Origin: Catenulispora acidiphila DSM 44928
Lineage (GTDB): Bacteria; Actinomycetota; Actinomycetes; Streptomycetales; Catenulisporaceae
Direction: 5' to 3'
Length of the DNA stretch: 64,000 bases
Assembly: GCF_000024025.1 (NCBI RefSeq)
Contig: NC_013131.1
Span: 2,914,001-2,978,000, forward strand
The position numbers were made by a program, and so were the translations under genes. The notes under the pieces are model-generated. The model did not search any database. It saw nothing but the letters and a program-made list of their open reading frames with translations, and was not told the DNA's origin. Positions 27,059 to 36,316 of the stretch are shown here, piece after piece. Numbering within the stretch: the first letter of the stretch is position 1; each line of letters opens with the position of its first letter.

Positions 27059-30000
27059 GTGGACTCTGTGGGCACTTCGAGCACTGTGAGCACCGCCGAA
27101 GACGCGGGTTCCGACACCGATCCGGGTTCGGCCGACGAGGTGGCCGGCAGCGTCCGCCGCATCCTCGAGGGCATCGTGCCCGACCGCGCGGAGATGCTCG
27201 GGAACGGCCGGGACCTGCGGGATCTCGGGCTGGATTCGCTGGCCGTGACCCGGCTGGTGCTCGAACTCCTCGCGGAGTTCGAGGTCGAGGTCTCGATGGC
27301 GGACCTGGGTCGATGTCACGCCGTCGACGACATCGCGGCACTCGTGATCGGGCGGCAGCAAGCAGGCGGGGGCGGGGGTGGACGTCCGGCAGCCGTCCGC
27401 CCCGACCCCGCCGCCCGGCACGAGCCGTTCGCGCTCACCGCCGTGCAGCAGGCCTACCTCGCAGGGCGCCTCCCAGAGCTGACGGCAGACCCCGTCGGCT
27501 GCCATATCTATCGGGAATTCGACATCGAGGACGTCGATGCCGACCGGCTTCGCGCCGCCTGGCAACGAGTCGTGGAGCACAACAGCATCCTGCGTTCGGT
27601 GGTCACCGCGGACGGTCGGCAGCAAGTGGCGCCCGACGCTCCGGCATGGGACCTCCTTGTCCACGACCTTGCCGGGGACAAGGATTTCTTGGACGTACGT
27701 GGGGATCTCTCGCACCGACACTATCCAGCCGGGCTTCGGCCGCCGTTCGCCATCGCGGTGTCACGGCGGCCGGGCCGCTCGGACGTCGTGCATCTGAGCA
27801 TCGACGCGATGGTGACCGACGGCCGGGGGCTGGACCTGCTGCTGGAACAGTGGTGGCAGGTGTATGAGAACCCTGACGCAGTGCTCAAACCTGCCGAGCT
27901 CGAGGCGCGAGATTGCGTCCTTGCCCTGCAGGAGCAACTGAACAGCCCGGCGTGGGAGGCGGACCTCGCGTACTGGCGTGACCGGCTCGCCGACCTGCCG
28001 CAGGGTCCTGCGGTATTGGCTGATCCGCAGCCGTCGCGCACCGTCCCGGCCGGAGCGCGGGGCGCACGTCGTCGACCGCTGAGCGCCGGGCTCGACGCGC
28101 AGCAGTGGGCAGCAGTGCGGGAGCGGGCTGCCGGCATCGGCGTGACGCCGACCGCGTTCGTGGTGGGCGTCTTCGCCGACGTCTTCGCGCGACACCGTCC
28201 GGGCGGGCCTTTCAGCCTGGTGCTCACGACCAACCAGCGCGGCCGACTCCCCGCTGCCGCTCAGGAGGTCGTCGGGCCCTTCACCTCCACCTGCGTGTTC
28301 GTGGTCGACGACCTGAACGGACTCGGGCTCGACGAAGTGGCGCGCACGGTCGGCCGCCGTCTGTGGGAGGACCTGGACCACTCGCTAGTCTCTGGGATCG
28401 AGGCGCTGCGGACCCTTCGGGTGCGCGACGCTGTGCTGCCTGTGGTCTTCACCAGCTTGCTCGACGATTCCCGTCCGAGCCCGAGCGACGGCTTCGCGCA
28501 GTCCGTGTCGTACGCCTTGAGTCAGACTTCTGACGTCGCGATCGACGCTCAAATGTGGGAGGCGAACGGTGAGCTGCGGCTGCGCTGGGACGTCTCCGAG
28601 GCGACGGCCGTCGGCGTGGCAGAGGTGGGGTTCGCCGCGTTCGTCAATACTCTGATGATCGCATGCGCGCCGAAGGCCGAGCACGGGGTCTTCCGGCCGC
28701 TGAACGAATTGCAGCAGGCGTACTACGTCGCTGCGGCCTCCGGCTCCGGTCCCTGGGACGGCTGCCAGGTGTACCACGCCTTCGACGTCGAGGACCTGGA
28801 TCTGGCGCGCCTTCAGGACGCGTGGGCCGGGATGATCGCGCAGTACGAGGTGCTGCGGACCGAGGTCACCGCCGACGGTCGGTTGTTCGTGCGGGAAAGC
28901 GCCCCGGCGGGTTGGCTCGTCCCGGTCGTGGACCTCGACGCCGACTCAGGCCTCGAATACGGCCACGATCTGGTGTCGCGCGCGTTCCCGCTGGGCCGGT
29001 GGCCGCGGTTCGACCTGCGAGTGACACGGAGCGCCGCCGGATCCGCGCGGGTCCATCTGACCGTGGATCTCATCGTCTGCGACGGACGCAGCGTGCATTT
29101 TTTGATGCGCGAACTTTTCCGTCGCTACGCCGAGCCGGAGGCGCGTGCGGAGCATACCGAGCCGTATGAGTCTTACGAGGCCTGGCAACAGGAACAGCTG
29201 AGTTCGGAGCAACTCCCGGAGTGGAAAGCGCATTGGCGCGAGCGTGCGCAGGCGCTTCCGCCGGGTCCGAGGCTGCCGATGGCCCAGGCGCGCGGCGGAG
29301 AGCGCTCTCGGGTGCGGCACGTTGCCAGCGTCAGTGGCTGGCCGGGTTTGCGGGAGCGGGTCCGGCAGCAGGGCTTGAGCCCCGACGCGGTGATAGTCAG
29401 TGCCCTGACGCGCGCCCTCGCCGAGGTCTTCGACGAGCCGTTCGCCGTGCCGCTGGTGCGCTGGAGCGAGCAGTTCGCCGCGTGGCGGCCGGGGGAGTAC
29501 ACGGCGCTGAGCTGGGTCGAGCATCTTCGCGACACCGGAGTGTGGGAGCAGGCGGCGGCGAACCAGGCCGTCATCGACGCCGACGCGCAGTGCGACGCGG
29601 TCAGCGGGCTGGCGGAGATCCGGCGCGCGGCGCTGCGGCGGCGCAAGACCGGGCACGCCGGATATCCGGTCGTGATCACCGGGCTGCTGGAGCTGGCTGG
29701 GCAGCCGTTGCCGGAGGGTGTGACGTCCGGTCCGTGGGCGACGTGTACGCCGGACGTGTCCATGGACTGCATCGCGATGGAGTGCGGAGACGACGAGCTG
29801 CGTGTGTTCTGGGATGTGGTCGAGGCTGATTTCGCGCCCGGCGTGGTGGAGCGGGTGTTCGCGTCCTACCTGCGGTCGCTGCGAGCGTTGGCGGACGGTC
29901 AGGACGACGTGGACGCCGCCGGCCTCGATCCGTCCGAGCGTCGCCGCATCCTCTTCGACTTCAACGCCACCGATCGCCCTCATCGCGCCGAGGGCCCGAT

Positions 30001-33000
30001 CCACTTGGCGTTCGAGGAACAGGCGCGGTTGCGGCCGGGCGCGATCGCCTTGCGTTGGCGTGACGGGTCGCTGACGTACCGGGAGCTTAACCGGCGTGCC
30101 AACGCGATCGCAGCTGAGTTGCGTGGACTCGGGGTCGGTGCGGGGAGCGTGGCCGGGATTTGCGTGGGACGCGGTCCGGAGATGGTGGCGGGGGTCTACG
30201 GCGTGCTGAAGGCTGGCGGCGCTTACCTGCCGATCGAGCCGAGCCTGCCGGGTGAGCGGGCAGCCGGGATGCTGGCCGAGAGCGGGGCGTCGGTGGTGCT
30301 CACCGCTGGGGGCGTGCTGCCGGTGGCGCCGCCGGCGGGTGTGGCGATGCTGGATCTTGGCTCTGTGTCCGACTCGGCGGCGACGGATCAGAATCCTGAG
30401 CCCGTGAATGGGGTCGACGACGCCGCCTACATCATCTACACCTCTGGGAGCACCGGTCGGCCCAAGGGCGTGGTCGTCACGCATCGGCCGTTGCACAACT
30501 TGTTCGCGTGGTGTCATCGGATGTACGGGTTCGACAGTTCTGATGTGGGGCTGAGCGTCACCTCGCTCGGGTTCGACCTGTCGGCGTTCGATCTGCTCGG
30601 TCTGCTGGGCCGGGGCGCGGGCGTCTATATCGCGGACGAGGTACAGCAGAAGGACCCTGCGTTGCTGCTGGAGGTGCTGCTCACCGAGCCGATCACGTTC
30701 TGGAACTCGGCGCCGACCACGCTGGCGCAGCTGGCGCCGTTGTTCCCGGAGCCCGGGACGGCTGCGGCGTCGAAGCTGCGGCTGGTTTTTCTCAGCGGCG
30801 ACTACACGCCGTTGCCGCTTCCGGCGCGGCTGACCGCAGCGTTTCCTTCCGCGCAGCTGGTCAGCCTCGGCGGGGCGACGGAGGCCACGATCTGGTCGAA
30901 CTACTTCCCGGTCGCGACGGTGGATCCGGACTGGCGGAGCATTCCGTACGGCCGCCCGATCGACAACTGCCGGTATTACGTGCTCGACGAGCGGTTGGAG
31001 CCGTGCGCGCCGGGGGTGGAGGGCGACCTTTTCATTGCCGGTGCTTGCCTGAGCTCCGGGTACGTCGGGCGTCCGGACCTGACGGCAGAGCGGTTCGTGC
31101 TGGATCCGCATGCCGCTGAGCCGTCGGAGCTCATGTATCGGACTGGGGATCGGGCGGCGTATTTCCCGGACGGGGTATTGGAATTCCGGGGGCGGCAGGA
31201 CGGGCAGGTCAAGATCCGCGGCTTCCGGGTCGAGCTCGGCGAGATCGAGCACCGGCTGCGGAGCCATGCCGGGGTGGCGGACGTCGTGGTGGTCGCGCGG
31301 CCGGATGACGCGGGGGACCGGCGCGTGGTCGCGTATGTGGTGCCGGAAGGCGGCGCCGCGCCTTCGGTTCCGGAGCTGCGTCAGTATGCGGCGCAGGCGC
31401 TGCCGGACTACATGGTGCCGAACGTCGTCGGGTTCGTGGACCGGTTCCCCGCGACGTCCAACGGCAAGCTCGATCGCGATGCGCTGCCCTGGCCGGTGCC
31501 GACTGCGGGTGCTGTTGCGCCTGAGCCCGCCGCGCCTGCCGCGCCTGCCGCACCTACTGGGGCAGCAGCGCAGGTGGTCGGGGAAGTAGCCGCGCTGTTC
31601 GCCGAGCTGCTCGGCGTCGAGCGGATCGAGACCGATGCGGACCTGTGGGATCAGGGAGCCACGTCGTTCACGATGGTGCGGGTCTCCGGGATGCTGCAGG
31701 AGCGGTTCGGCCGGCGGATCGCGGTGTCCACGCTGCTGTCCGAGCCGACGGTCGAGGGGATCGCCCAAGCCGTCGCTGGCTCCGAGCCACCAACAGAGCC
31801 CGAAGATCCCTCACCCTCAGACACCCAACTGCATGACATCGAGCCAGCCAGCACCACTATCCATGTCGACTTCTTCGATCCAGCATCGCGAGCCGCCTTC
31901 CACGACGGCCACGCGAACCTGCGTTCAGTGCAGGCTCCCCTAGTCGAGCTACCAGATGTCCGCATCACCAAGGACTGGTACCTATGGCGCTCCTCGCGCC
32001 GAGACTTCCTGGCCGAGCCCTTGCCACTTACCGAGCTGGGCCACCTTCTCAGCCTCCTTCGACCCTGGACCGACGGCGAGCGCGACCGCTATCTGTACCC
32101 ATCAGCCGGAGACACCTACGCGGTGCAGGTGTACGTGCGGACGTTCGCGGACCGGGTCGCAGGACTGCCAGCCGGCGTCTACTACTACCAGCCGAGCGAG
32201 CACGGACTACGGCTCGTGAACGCGACGCCGTCAGCCAACCGACGCACGCACTTCTTCTACAACCGCGAAATCCACGACCGCGCCGCCTTCGAACTCCACC
32301 TAGTCGGCCAAACCCGCGGCATAGAGCCCCTATACGGCACCGACAGCACCCGCTACCTAGCAATAGAAGCCGGCCACATAGCGCAACTCCTCATGACCGG
32401 CCAAGCAGCAGCCGGCCCAGGCCTCTGCCCCATCGGAGCCCTAGCCGAAGAACCCACCCGCGCCGACCTAGCCCTCGACCCAGAACACCAACTCCTCCTG
32501 TCATTCCTAGGCGGCCCAGTCACCCGCCCGACCACCTCACCAAACGGTCCACGCCCCCCATATGAGGCAACGGCAACGGCATCGGCCGAGGCGCCGACAA
32601 CCCACCACTCCGCTGCCGCCGCCGCACTCACACCCACTGCCGCAGTACCCGCACCCACTACCCTCGCCGCGCCCACTCCTGCCGCACTCACACCGACTCC
32701 CACACTCGCTGCACCCTCCGCATTCGGCATCGCTGCCGCACCCGCTACACCCGGCATCGCACCCGCTGCCGCAGCACATGCACGCTCTACCATCGCCGCA
32801 CCCGGCATCGCTGCCGCACCCGCTGCCGCAGCACCCGCGTCCGCTGCCCTCACCACGCCTGCTGTCGCCACGCTCGCTACCGCCGCGCCCCCTGCTGCCG
32901 CAGCACCCGCCGACGTCGCCGCTGCTCATACCGCCGCATCTCTCACTGCACCCGCCGTCTTCGCCGCACCTGCCGAGCCCACCGCACTTGCCAGTCCCGC

Positions 33001-34423
33001 CGCACCTGCCGCCGCTGCCCGGACATCCACCGCATCCGCGGTCGTCGCGCCCGCCGCGCCTGCCGCGCCCCCCGCACCTTCCGTGCCTGCCGCCGCTCCT
33101 CGGACATCCGCCGCATCCGCCGCATCCGCCGCCGTCGCGCCCGCCGTCTTCGACATCCCTGCTGCGACGACCCCCCGCACCGCCATCGCCATCGTCGGCA
33201 TGGCCGCGCGCCTCCCGGGCGCCGACGACCTCGACACCCTGTGGCGCAACCTGTCCGCCGGCCGCAGCGCTGTCGCCCCGCTCGATGCCCGCCGTGCTGC
33301 GGCGCTCGGTTTGCCCCAGGTGCGCGGCGGTTTCCTGTCCGACATCGAGTCCTTCGATGCCCTGCGCTTCCGCATCGCGCCCAGCGAAGCCGCCGGGCTC
33401 GATCCGCAGGCGCGGCAGGTGCTGGAGGCTGTGTGGCGCTGCGTCGAGGACGCGGGGCGTACCGATGCGCTCGCCGATCTCGGGCGGGTCGGGGTGTTCG
33501 TCGGTTCGATGTGGCCTGATTTCCAGCTTGCGGGTGCTGATGCCTGGCGTGTCGACGGTACTGCTGCGCAGTCCGGCATTGCCTCGGATCTGCCGAATCG
33601 TGTCAGCCATGCCTTCGGCTTCACCGGGCCCAGCGTCGCGGTCGACACGTCGTGTTCCTCCTCACTCACCGCGTTGCACTTGGCTGTGCAGAGCATTCGG
33701 CTTGGCGAGTGCGCGGCGGCGGTGGTGGCCGGGGTCAACCTCATCGCGCATCCCTACCACCTGGCGCTGCTGTCCGGCTTGGACTTGCTTGGGCGCAAGG
33801 AGGCCGAGGGTGCTTTCGACGGCGAAGCGCCCGGCTGGACTCCGGCTGAGGGTGTCGCTGCGGTGCTCCTGCGCCCGGCCGATGCCGCGGCCGAGGATCG
33901 CGATCTGGTCCACGCCGTCATCGAAGGCTCCTGGACCGGACACCTCGGCACGGCGCCCCGCTTCGGCGCCCCCGACGCCGGCGCGCTGACCGGCTCGCTG
34001 CGCCACGCCCTGGCCGCGGCCGGCCTCACCGCCGCCGACATCGACTACGTCGAGTGCGCCGCGGCCGGTGCCGCGCTCGCCGACGCCGCCGAGATCGAGG
34101 CGCTGGGCCGGGTGTTCGCCGACCGTGCGCGGCCGGTCGCGTTCGGCACGGTCAAACCGAACCTCGGGCACCTGGAATCCGCCTCCGGCATGTCGCAGCT
34201 GGCGAAGGTGGTCCTGCAACTGCGGCACGGCCGCCTCGCGCCGACCTTGCTGGCGTCCCATCGCAGCCCGCTGATCAGCTGGGACCCGAAGGCGCTGCGC
34301 GTCGTGGACGCCATAGAACCCTGGCCGCCGCACACCGACCCGGCTGCACCACCTCGCGCCTTGATCAACGCCCTGGGAGCGACCGGCTCGCTGGCGCACA
34401 TCATCATTCGGGGCGCGAAATGA
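27059..34423 (+). CDS. Hybrid NRPS-PKS: carrier-Cy-Cy-A(Cys)-PCP-Ox-KS0 (thiazole-forming)
   Basis: About 2454 aa. Domains: carrier (Ser60 in LGLDSLAV); Cy1 (122-534, DAMVTD motif); Cy2 (544-954, DLIVCD motif); A (967-1484), whose pocket reads D,L,F,N,F,S,L,I,W, the cysteine code; PCP (Ser1536); Ox (1597-1822), an FMN nitroreductase-like thiazoline dehydrogenase; a 215-residue Ala/Pro-rich linker; and KS (2039-2454). The KS keeps Cys2199 (DTSCSSSL) and the NLGH histidine, but HGTGT is replaced (Ala2334 at the His position), so it is a non-elongating KS that should only hand the chain on. Cy-Cy-A-PCP-Ox-KS is the order of leinamycin LnmI. The open frame extends to 26276 inside the Crp gene; real start candidates are GTG 27059, 27068 or 27086. 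Confidence 0.93.
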   Translation: MDSVGTSSTVSTAEDAGSDTDPGSADEVAGSVRRILEGIVPDRAEMLGNGRDLRDLGLDSLAVTRLVLELLAEFEVEVSMADLGRCHAVDDIAALVIGRQQAGGGGGGRPAAVRPDPAARHEPFALTAVQQAYLAGRLPELTADPVGCHIYREFDIEDVDADRLRAAWQRVVEHNSILRSVVTADGRQQVAPDAPAWDLLVHDLAGDKDFLDVRGDLSHRHYPAGLRPPFAIAVSRRPGRSDVVHLSIDAMVTDGRGLDLLLEQWWQVYENPDAVLKPAELEARDCVLALQEQLNSPAWEADLAYWRDRLADLPQGPAVLADPQPSRTVPAGARGARRRPLSAGLDAQQWAAVRERAAGIGVTPTAFVVGVFADVFARHRPGGPFSLVLTTNQRGRLPAAAQEVVGPFTSTCVFVVDDLNGLGLDEVARTVGRRLWEDLDHSLVSGIEALRTLRVRDAVLPVVFTSLLDDSRPSPSDGFAQSVSYALSQTSDVAIDAQMWEANGELRLRWDVSEATAVGVAEVGFAAFVNTLMIACAPKAEHGVFRPLNELQQAYYVAAASGSGPWDGCQVYHAFDVEDLDLARLQDAWAGMIAQYEVLRTEVTADGRLFVRESAPAGWLVPVVDLDADSGLEYGHDLVSRAFPLGRWPRFDLRVTRSAAGSARVHLTVDLIVCDGRSVHFLMRELFRRYAEPEARAEHTEPYESYEAWQQEQLSSEQLPEWKAHWRERAQALPPGPRLPMAQARGGERSRVRHVASVSGWPGLRERVRQQGLSPDAVIVSALTRALAEVFDEPFAVPLVRWSEQFAAWRPGEYTALSWVEHLRDTGVWEQAAANQAVIDADAQCDAVSGLAEIRRAALRRRKTGHAGYPVVITGLLELAGQPLPEGVTSGPWATCTPDVSMDCIAMECGDDELRVFWDVVEADFAPGVVERVFASYLRSLRALADGQDDVDAAGLDPSERRRILFDFNATDRPHRAEGPIHLAFEEQARLRPGAIALRWRDGSLTYRELNRRANAIAAELRGLGVGAGSVAGICVGRGPEMVAGVYGVLKAGGAYLPIEPSLPGERAAGMLAESGASVVLTAGGVLPVAPPAGVAMLDLGSVSDSAATDQNPEPVNGVDDAAYIIYTSGSTGRPKGVVVTHRPLHNLFAWCHRMYGFDSSDVGLSVTSLGFDLSAFDLLGLLGRGAGVYIADEVQQKDPALLLEVLLTEPITFWNSAPTTLAQLAPLFPEPGTAAASKLRLVFLSGDYTPLPLPARLTAAFPSAQLVSLGGATEATIWSNYFPVATVDPDWRSIPYGRPIDNCRYYVLDERLEPCAPGVEGDLFIAGACLSSGYVGRPDLTAERFVLDPHAAEPSELMYRTGDRAAYFPDGVLEFRGRQDGQVKIRGFRVELGEIEHRLRSHAGVADVVVVARPDDAGDRRVVAYVVPEGGAAPSVPELRQYAAQALPDYMVPNVVGFVDRFPATSNGKLDRDALPWPVPTAGAVAPEPAAPAAPAAPTGAAAQVVGEVAALFAELLGVERIETDADLWDQGATSFTMVRVSGMLQERFGRRIAVSTLLSEPTVEGIAQAVAGSEPPTEPEDPSPSDTQLHDIEPASTTIHVDFFDPASRAAFHDGHANLRSVQAPLVELPDVRITKDWYLWRSSRRDFLAEPLPLTELGHLLSLLRPWTDGERDRYLYPSAGDTYAVQVYVRTFADRVAGLPAGVYYYQPSEHGLRLVNATPSANRRTHFFYNREIHDRAAFELHLVGQTRGIEPLYGTDSTRYLAIEAGHIAQLLMTGQAAAGPGLCPIGALAEEPTRADLALDPEHQLLLSFLGGPVTRPTTSPNGPRPPYEATATASAEAPTTHHSAAAAALTPTAAVPAPTTLAAPTPAALTPTPTLAAPSAFGIAAAPATPGIAPAAAAHARSTIAAPGIAAAPAAAAPASAALTTPAVATLATAAPPAAAAPADVAAAHTAASLTAPAVFAAPAEPTALASPAAPAAAARTSTASAVVAPAAPAAPPAPSVPAAAPRTSAASAASAAVAPAVFDIPAATTPRTAIAIVGMAARLPGADDLDTLWRNLSAGRSAVAPLDARRAAALGLPQVRGGFLSDIESFDALRFRIAPSEAAGLDPQARQVLEAVWRCVEDAGRTDALADLGRVGVFVGSMWPDFQLAGADAWRVDGTAAQSGIASDLPNRVSHAFGFTGPSVAVDTSCSSSLTALHLAVQSIRLGECAAAVVAGVNLIAHPYHLALLSGLDLLGRKEAEGAFDGEAPGWTPAEGVAAVLLRPADAAAEDRDLVHAVIEGSWTGHLGTAPRFGAPDAGALTGSLRHALAAAGLTAADIDYVECAAAGAALADAAEIEALGRVFADRARPVAFGTVKPNLGHLESASGMSQLAKVVLQLRHGRLAPTLLASHRSPLISWDPKALRVVDAIEPWPPHTDPAAPPRALINALGATGSLAHIIIRGAK
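32527..33170 (+). repeat. Low-complexity Ala/Pro/Thr linker with internal repeats in the NRPS-PKS
   Basis: About 215 residues of Ala, Pro and Thr separate the oxidase and the KS. A 21-nt exact repeat (GGCATCGCTGCCGCACCCGCT) occurs at 32726-32746 and 32804-32824, and longer imperfect copies around CGGACATCC(A/G)CCGCATCCG occur near 33020 and 33110. It acts as a flexible tether and has clearly expanded by duplication. Confidence 0.65.
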
Positions 34424-34469
34424 AGCCCGAGAACTATGGGCGTGTCAGCGCGAGAGGCCGGGTCGCCTA

Positions 34470-35264
34470 ATGCCCCCCGCCTGGCTCGGCGCCGCCGCGA
34501 CCACCGGCCGCGCCCCCGTCCGCCTCCTGTGCTTCGCCCACGCCGGCGGCGGCGCCGCGTTCTTCCACGCCTGGCGCCAAGCCCTGCTCCCCGACATCGA
34601 CGTCTGCCCCGTCATCCTCCCCGGCCGCGAGGCACGCCTGCGCGAGCGCCCCCACACCCGCACCGCCGACCTGATCCCCGCCCTCGTAGCCGCCCTCGAA
34701 CCGTTCCTGGACCGCCCCTACGCCCTGTTCGGCCACAGCATGGGCGCCATGCTCGCCTACGAAACCGCCCGCGCCCTGGACGCCGACCCGCTTCAGTCAT
34801 CGCTGCGCTCACCCCTGCGACCACCGCTGTGCCTGATCGCCTCAGGCCGCCGCGCACCCCAACTACCGGCACGCCGGCAACCGCTGCACGCACTCCCCGA
34901 ACCAGAGTTCCTGAACGCGGTGACCCAGCTCGGCGGCATGCCCGAAGAAGTCCTGGTCCAGCCCGACGTCTACCGCCTCTTCCTCCCCGCCCTGCGCGCC
35001 GACTTCGAACTCAACGAGACCTACGAGCACACCCCCGGCCCACCCCTGCGCTTCCCCGTCTCGGCGCTCGTCGGCGACACAGACCCCGAAGTCGACGTCG
35101 AGGAGATGGCGGCGTGGCGCCACACCACCTCCGGCGCCTTCACCCTGCGCGTCTTCCGCGGCGGCCACTTCTACCACCGCGGACGCCCCGCCGAGGTCCT
35201 CGCCGCCATCCGCTCAGACGTCGCCAAGGCCGCCGCAGCGATAGGTGCATCCGCTCAATCGTGA
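34470..35264 (+). CDS. Type II thioesterase
   Basis: The protein is 264 aa, the usual size. Motifs of editing thioesterases: LLCFAHAGGGAAFFHAW at the N-terminus, nucleophile GHSMGA, acid in LVGDTDPEV and His in FRGGHFYH. It removes wrong or stalled acyl groups from carrier domains. It starts 46 nt after the NRPS-PKS stop and belongs to the same rightward gene run. LnmN of leinamycin is the corresponding enzyme. Confidence 0.93.
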   Translation: MPPAWLGAAATTGRAPVRLLCFAHAGGGAAFFHAWRQALLPDIDVCPVILPGREARLRERPHTRTADLIPALVAALEPFLDRPYALFGHSMGAMLAYETARALDADPLQSSLRSPLRPPLCLIASGRRAPQLPARRQPLHALPEPEFLNAVTQLGGMPEEVLVQPDVYRLFLPALRADFELNETYEHTPGPPLRFPVSALVGDTDPEVDVEEMAAWRHTTSGAFTLRVFRGGHFYHRGRPAEVLAAIRSDVAKAAAAIGASAQS

Positions 35265-35301
35265 GCAGCTCCTCCCTGTAGGAAAGGAATAGAAATATTC
35301 C

Positions 35302-36279
35302 ATGACGATGACAGCCGATAGCACTGATTCGTCCCGATCTGACCGGCCGACCGCGCAGACCGCGCCGACATCGCCGACTGCGACAGCGCCGATAGTCCAG
35401 GCCCAGCAGCAGACCGGCCTCCCGCCCGAGCAGCTCCTGCACTCCGGCAACGCCGGCATGATCATCTACCGCGTCGGCCAGCTCGAGTACGAGTTCGCCC
35501 GCGAAGGCCGCGGCTACAGCGTCGATCTGCTGAAGTACGTGAACGACAACCAGGTCGGCATCGCGACCACCTTCGCCTACGAGGAAGTGTTCGGCGTCCG
35601 CGACCGGATGCACTGGCTCATCCACATGCGCTCCCCGAACCAGTACGGCGAGCTGCTGGAGATGGTCGACCACGACGAGAAGTTCCAGGACATCTCCGTC
35701 GTCGACCGCCTCCCGGAGAAGGGCCACGGCAACTGGGAGAAGATGTTCACCCCGCGCAGCTTCGCCGAGCGGATCCTCGTCCCACAGCACGGCCTGCACC
35801 TGCGCCACGGCGAAGCCGAGGGCGACGGCGACGCCACCGAGGCGCAGAACTTCGCCCCCTCGGCACGCCATCAAAGCGCCCAGCCCTTCGACGTCCAGCT
35901 GAACTCCGCGAACGCCGGCGCCGTGGTCCTGCGCGAGGCAGACGTGAAATACGAGTACCGCAAAGAGGGCCGGCTGTTCGGGTTCGACTGGCAGGAGTAC
36001 GTCAACCGCGAGCTGGCCGGCCGCGTCACGATCCTGCTCTACGAAGAGACCTTCGGCCGCCAGGACCACATCTACTGGCTGATCCACCTGCGCAGCCTCG
36101 ACGACTGGCAGGCGCTGGCCGACCTGGAGCGCACCGACGGCATCCAGAAGGAGATCTACGCCAAGCCCCGCCTACACGAGTCCAAGGGCGGCGGCACCTG
36201 GGACCAGCTGTTCGTGTCCACCAGCATCCGAGACACCCTGATGCTGCCGTACCGCACATCCGACGTCGCAGCATCCTGA
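35302..36279 (+). CDS. Uncharacterised protein with two alpha+beta-barrel-like repeats (DUF6039-like), copy 2
   Basis: The protein is 325 aa and a paralogue of the protein at 16557, with the same two-repeat build: LLHSGNAG and QLNSANAG, EYEFAREGR and EYRKEGR, FAYEEVFG and LYEETFG, HWLIHM and YWLIHL, GHGNWEKMF and GGGTWDQLF. An N-terminal Thr/Ala/Pro-rich leader of about 35 residues precedes the first repeat. It lies between the thioesterase and the HMG-CoA synthase, deep inside the biosynthetic genes, which ties the family to the pathway. It could act as a small-molecule-binding or cofactorless oxygenase/cyclase subunit like other dimeric barrels, but no catalytic residues can be named. Confidence 0.78.
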   Translation: MTMTADSTDSSRSDRPTAQTAPTSPTATAPIVQAQQQTGLPPEQLLHSGNAGMIIYRVGQLEYEFAREGRGYSVDLLKYVNDNQVGIATTFAYEEVFGVRDRMHWLIHMRSPNQYGELLEMVDHDEKFQDISVVDRLPEKGHGNWEKMFTPRSFAERILVPQHGLHLRHGEAEGDGDATEAQNFAPSARHQSAQPFDVQLNSANAGAVVLREADVKYEYRKEGRLFGFDWQEYVNRELAGRVTILLYEETFGRQDHIYWLIHLRSLDDWQALADLERTDGIQKEIYAKPRLHESKGGGTWDQLFVSTSIRDTLMLPYRTSDVAAS

Positions 36280-36316
36280 GTCGGTCCGGACACTGCCTGG
36301 AAGCGCGGGAGGGAGC

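Noticed and set aside
28946-31768. 940-codon open frame on the minus strand
   Set aside because: It lies antisense to the Cy and A domains of the NRPS. The sense frame has all family motifs, while the antisense product is Arg/Pro-rich with no recognisable domain; long antisense frames are normal at this GC content.
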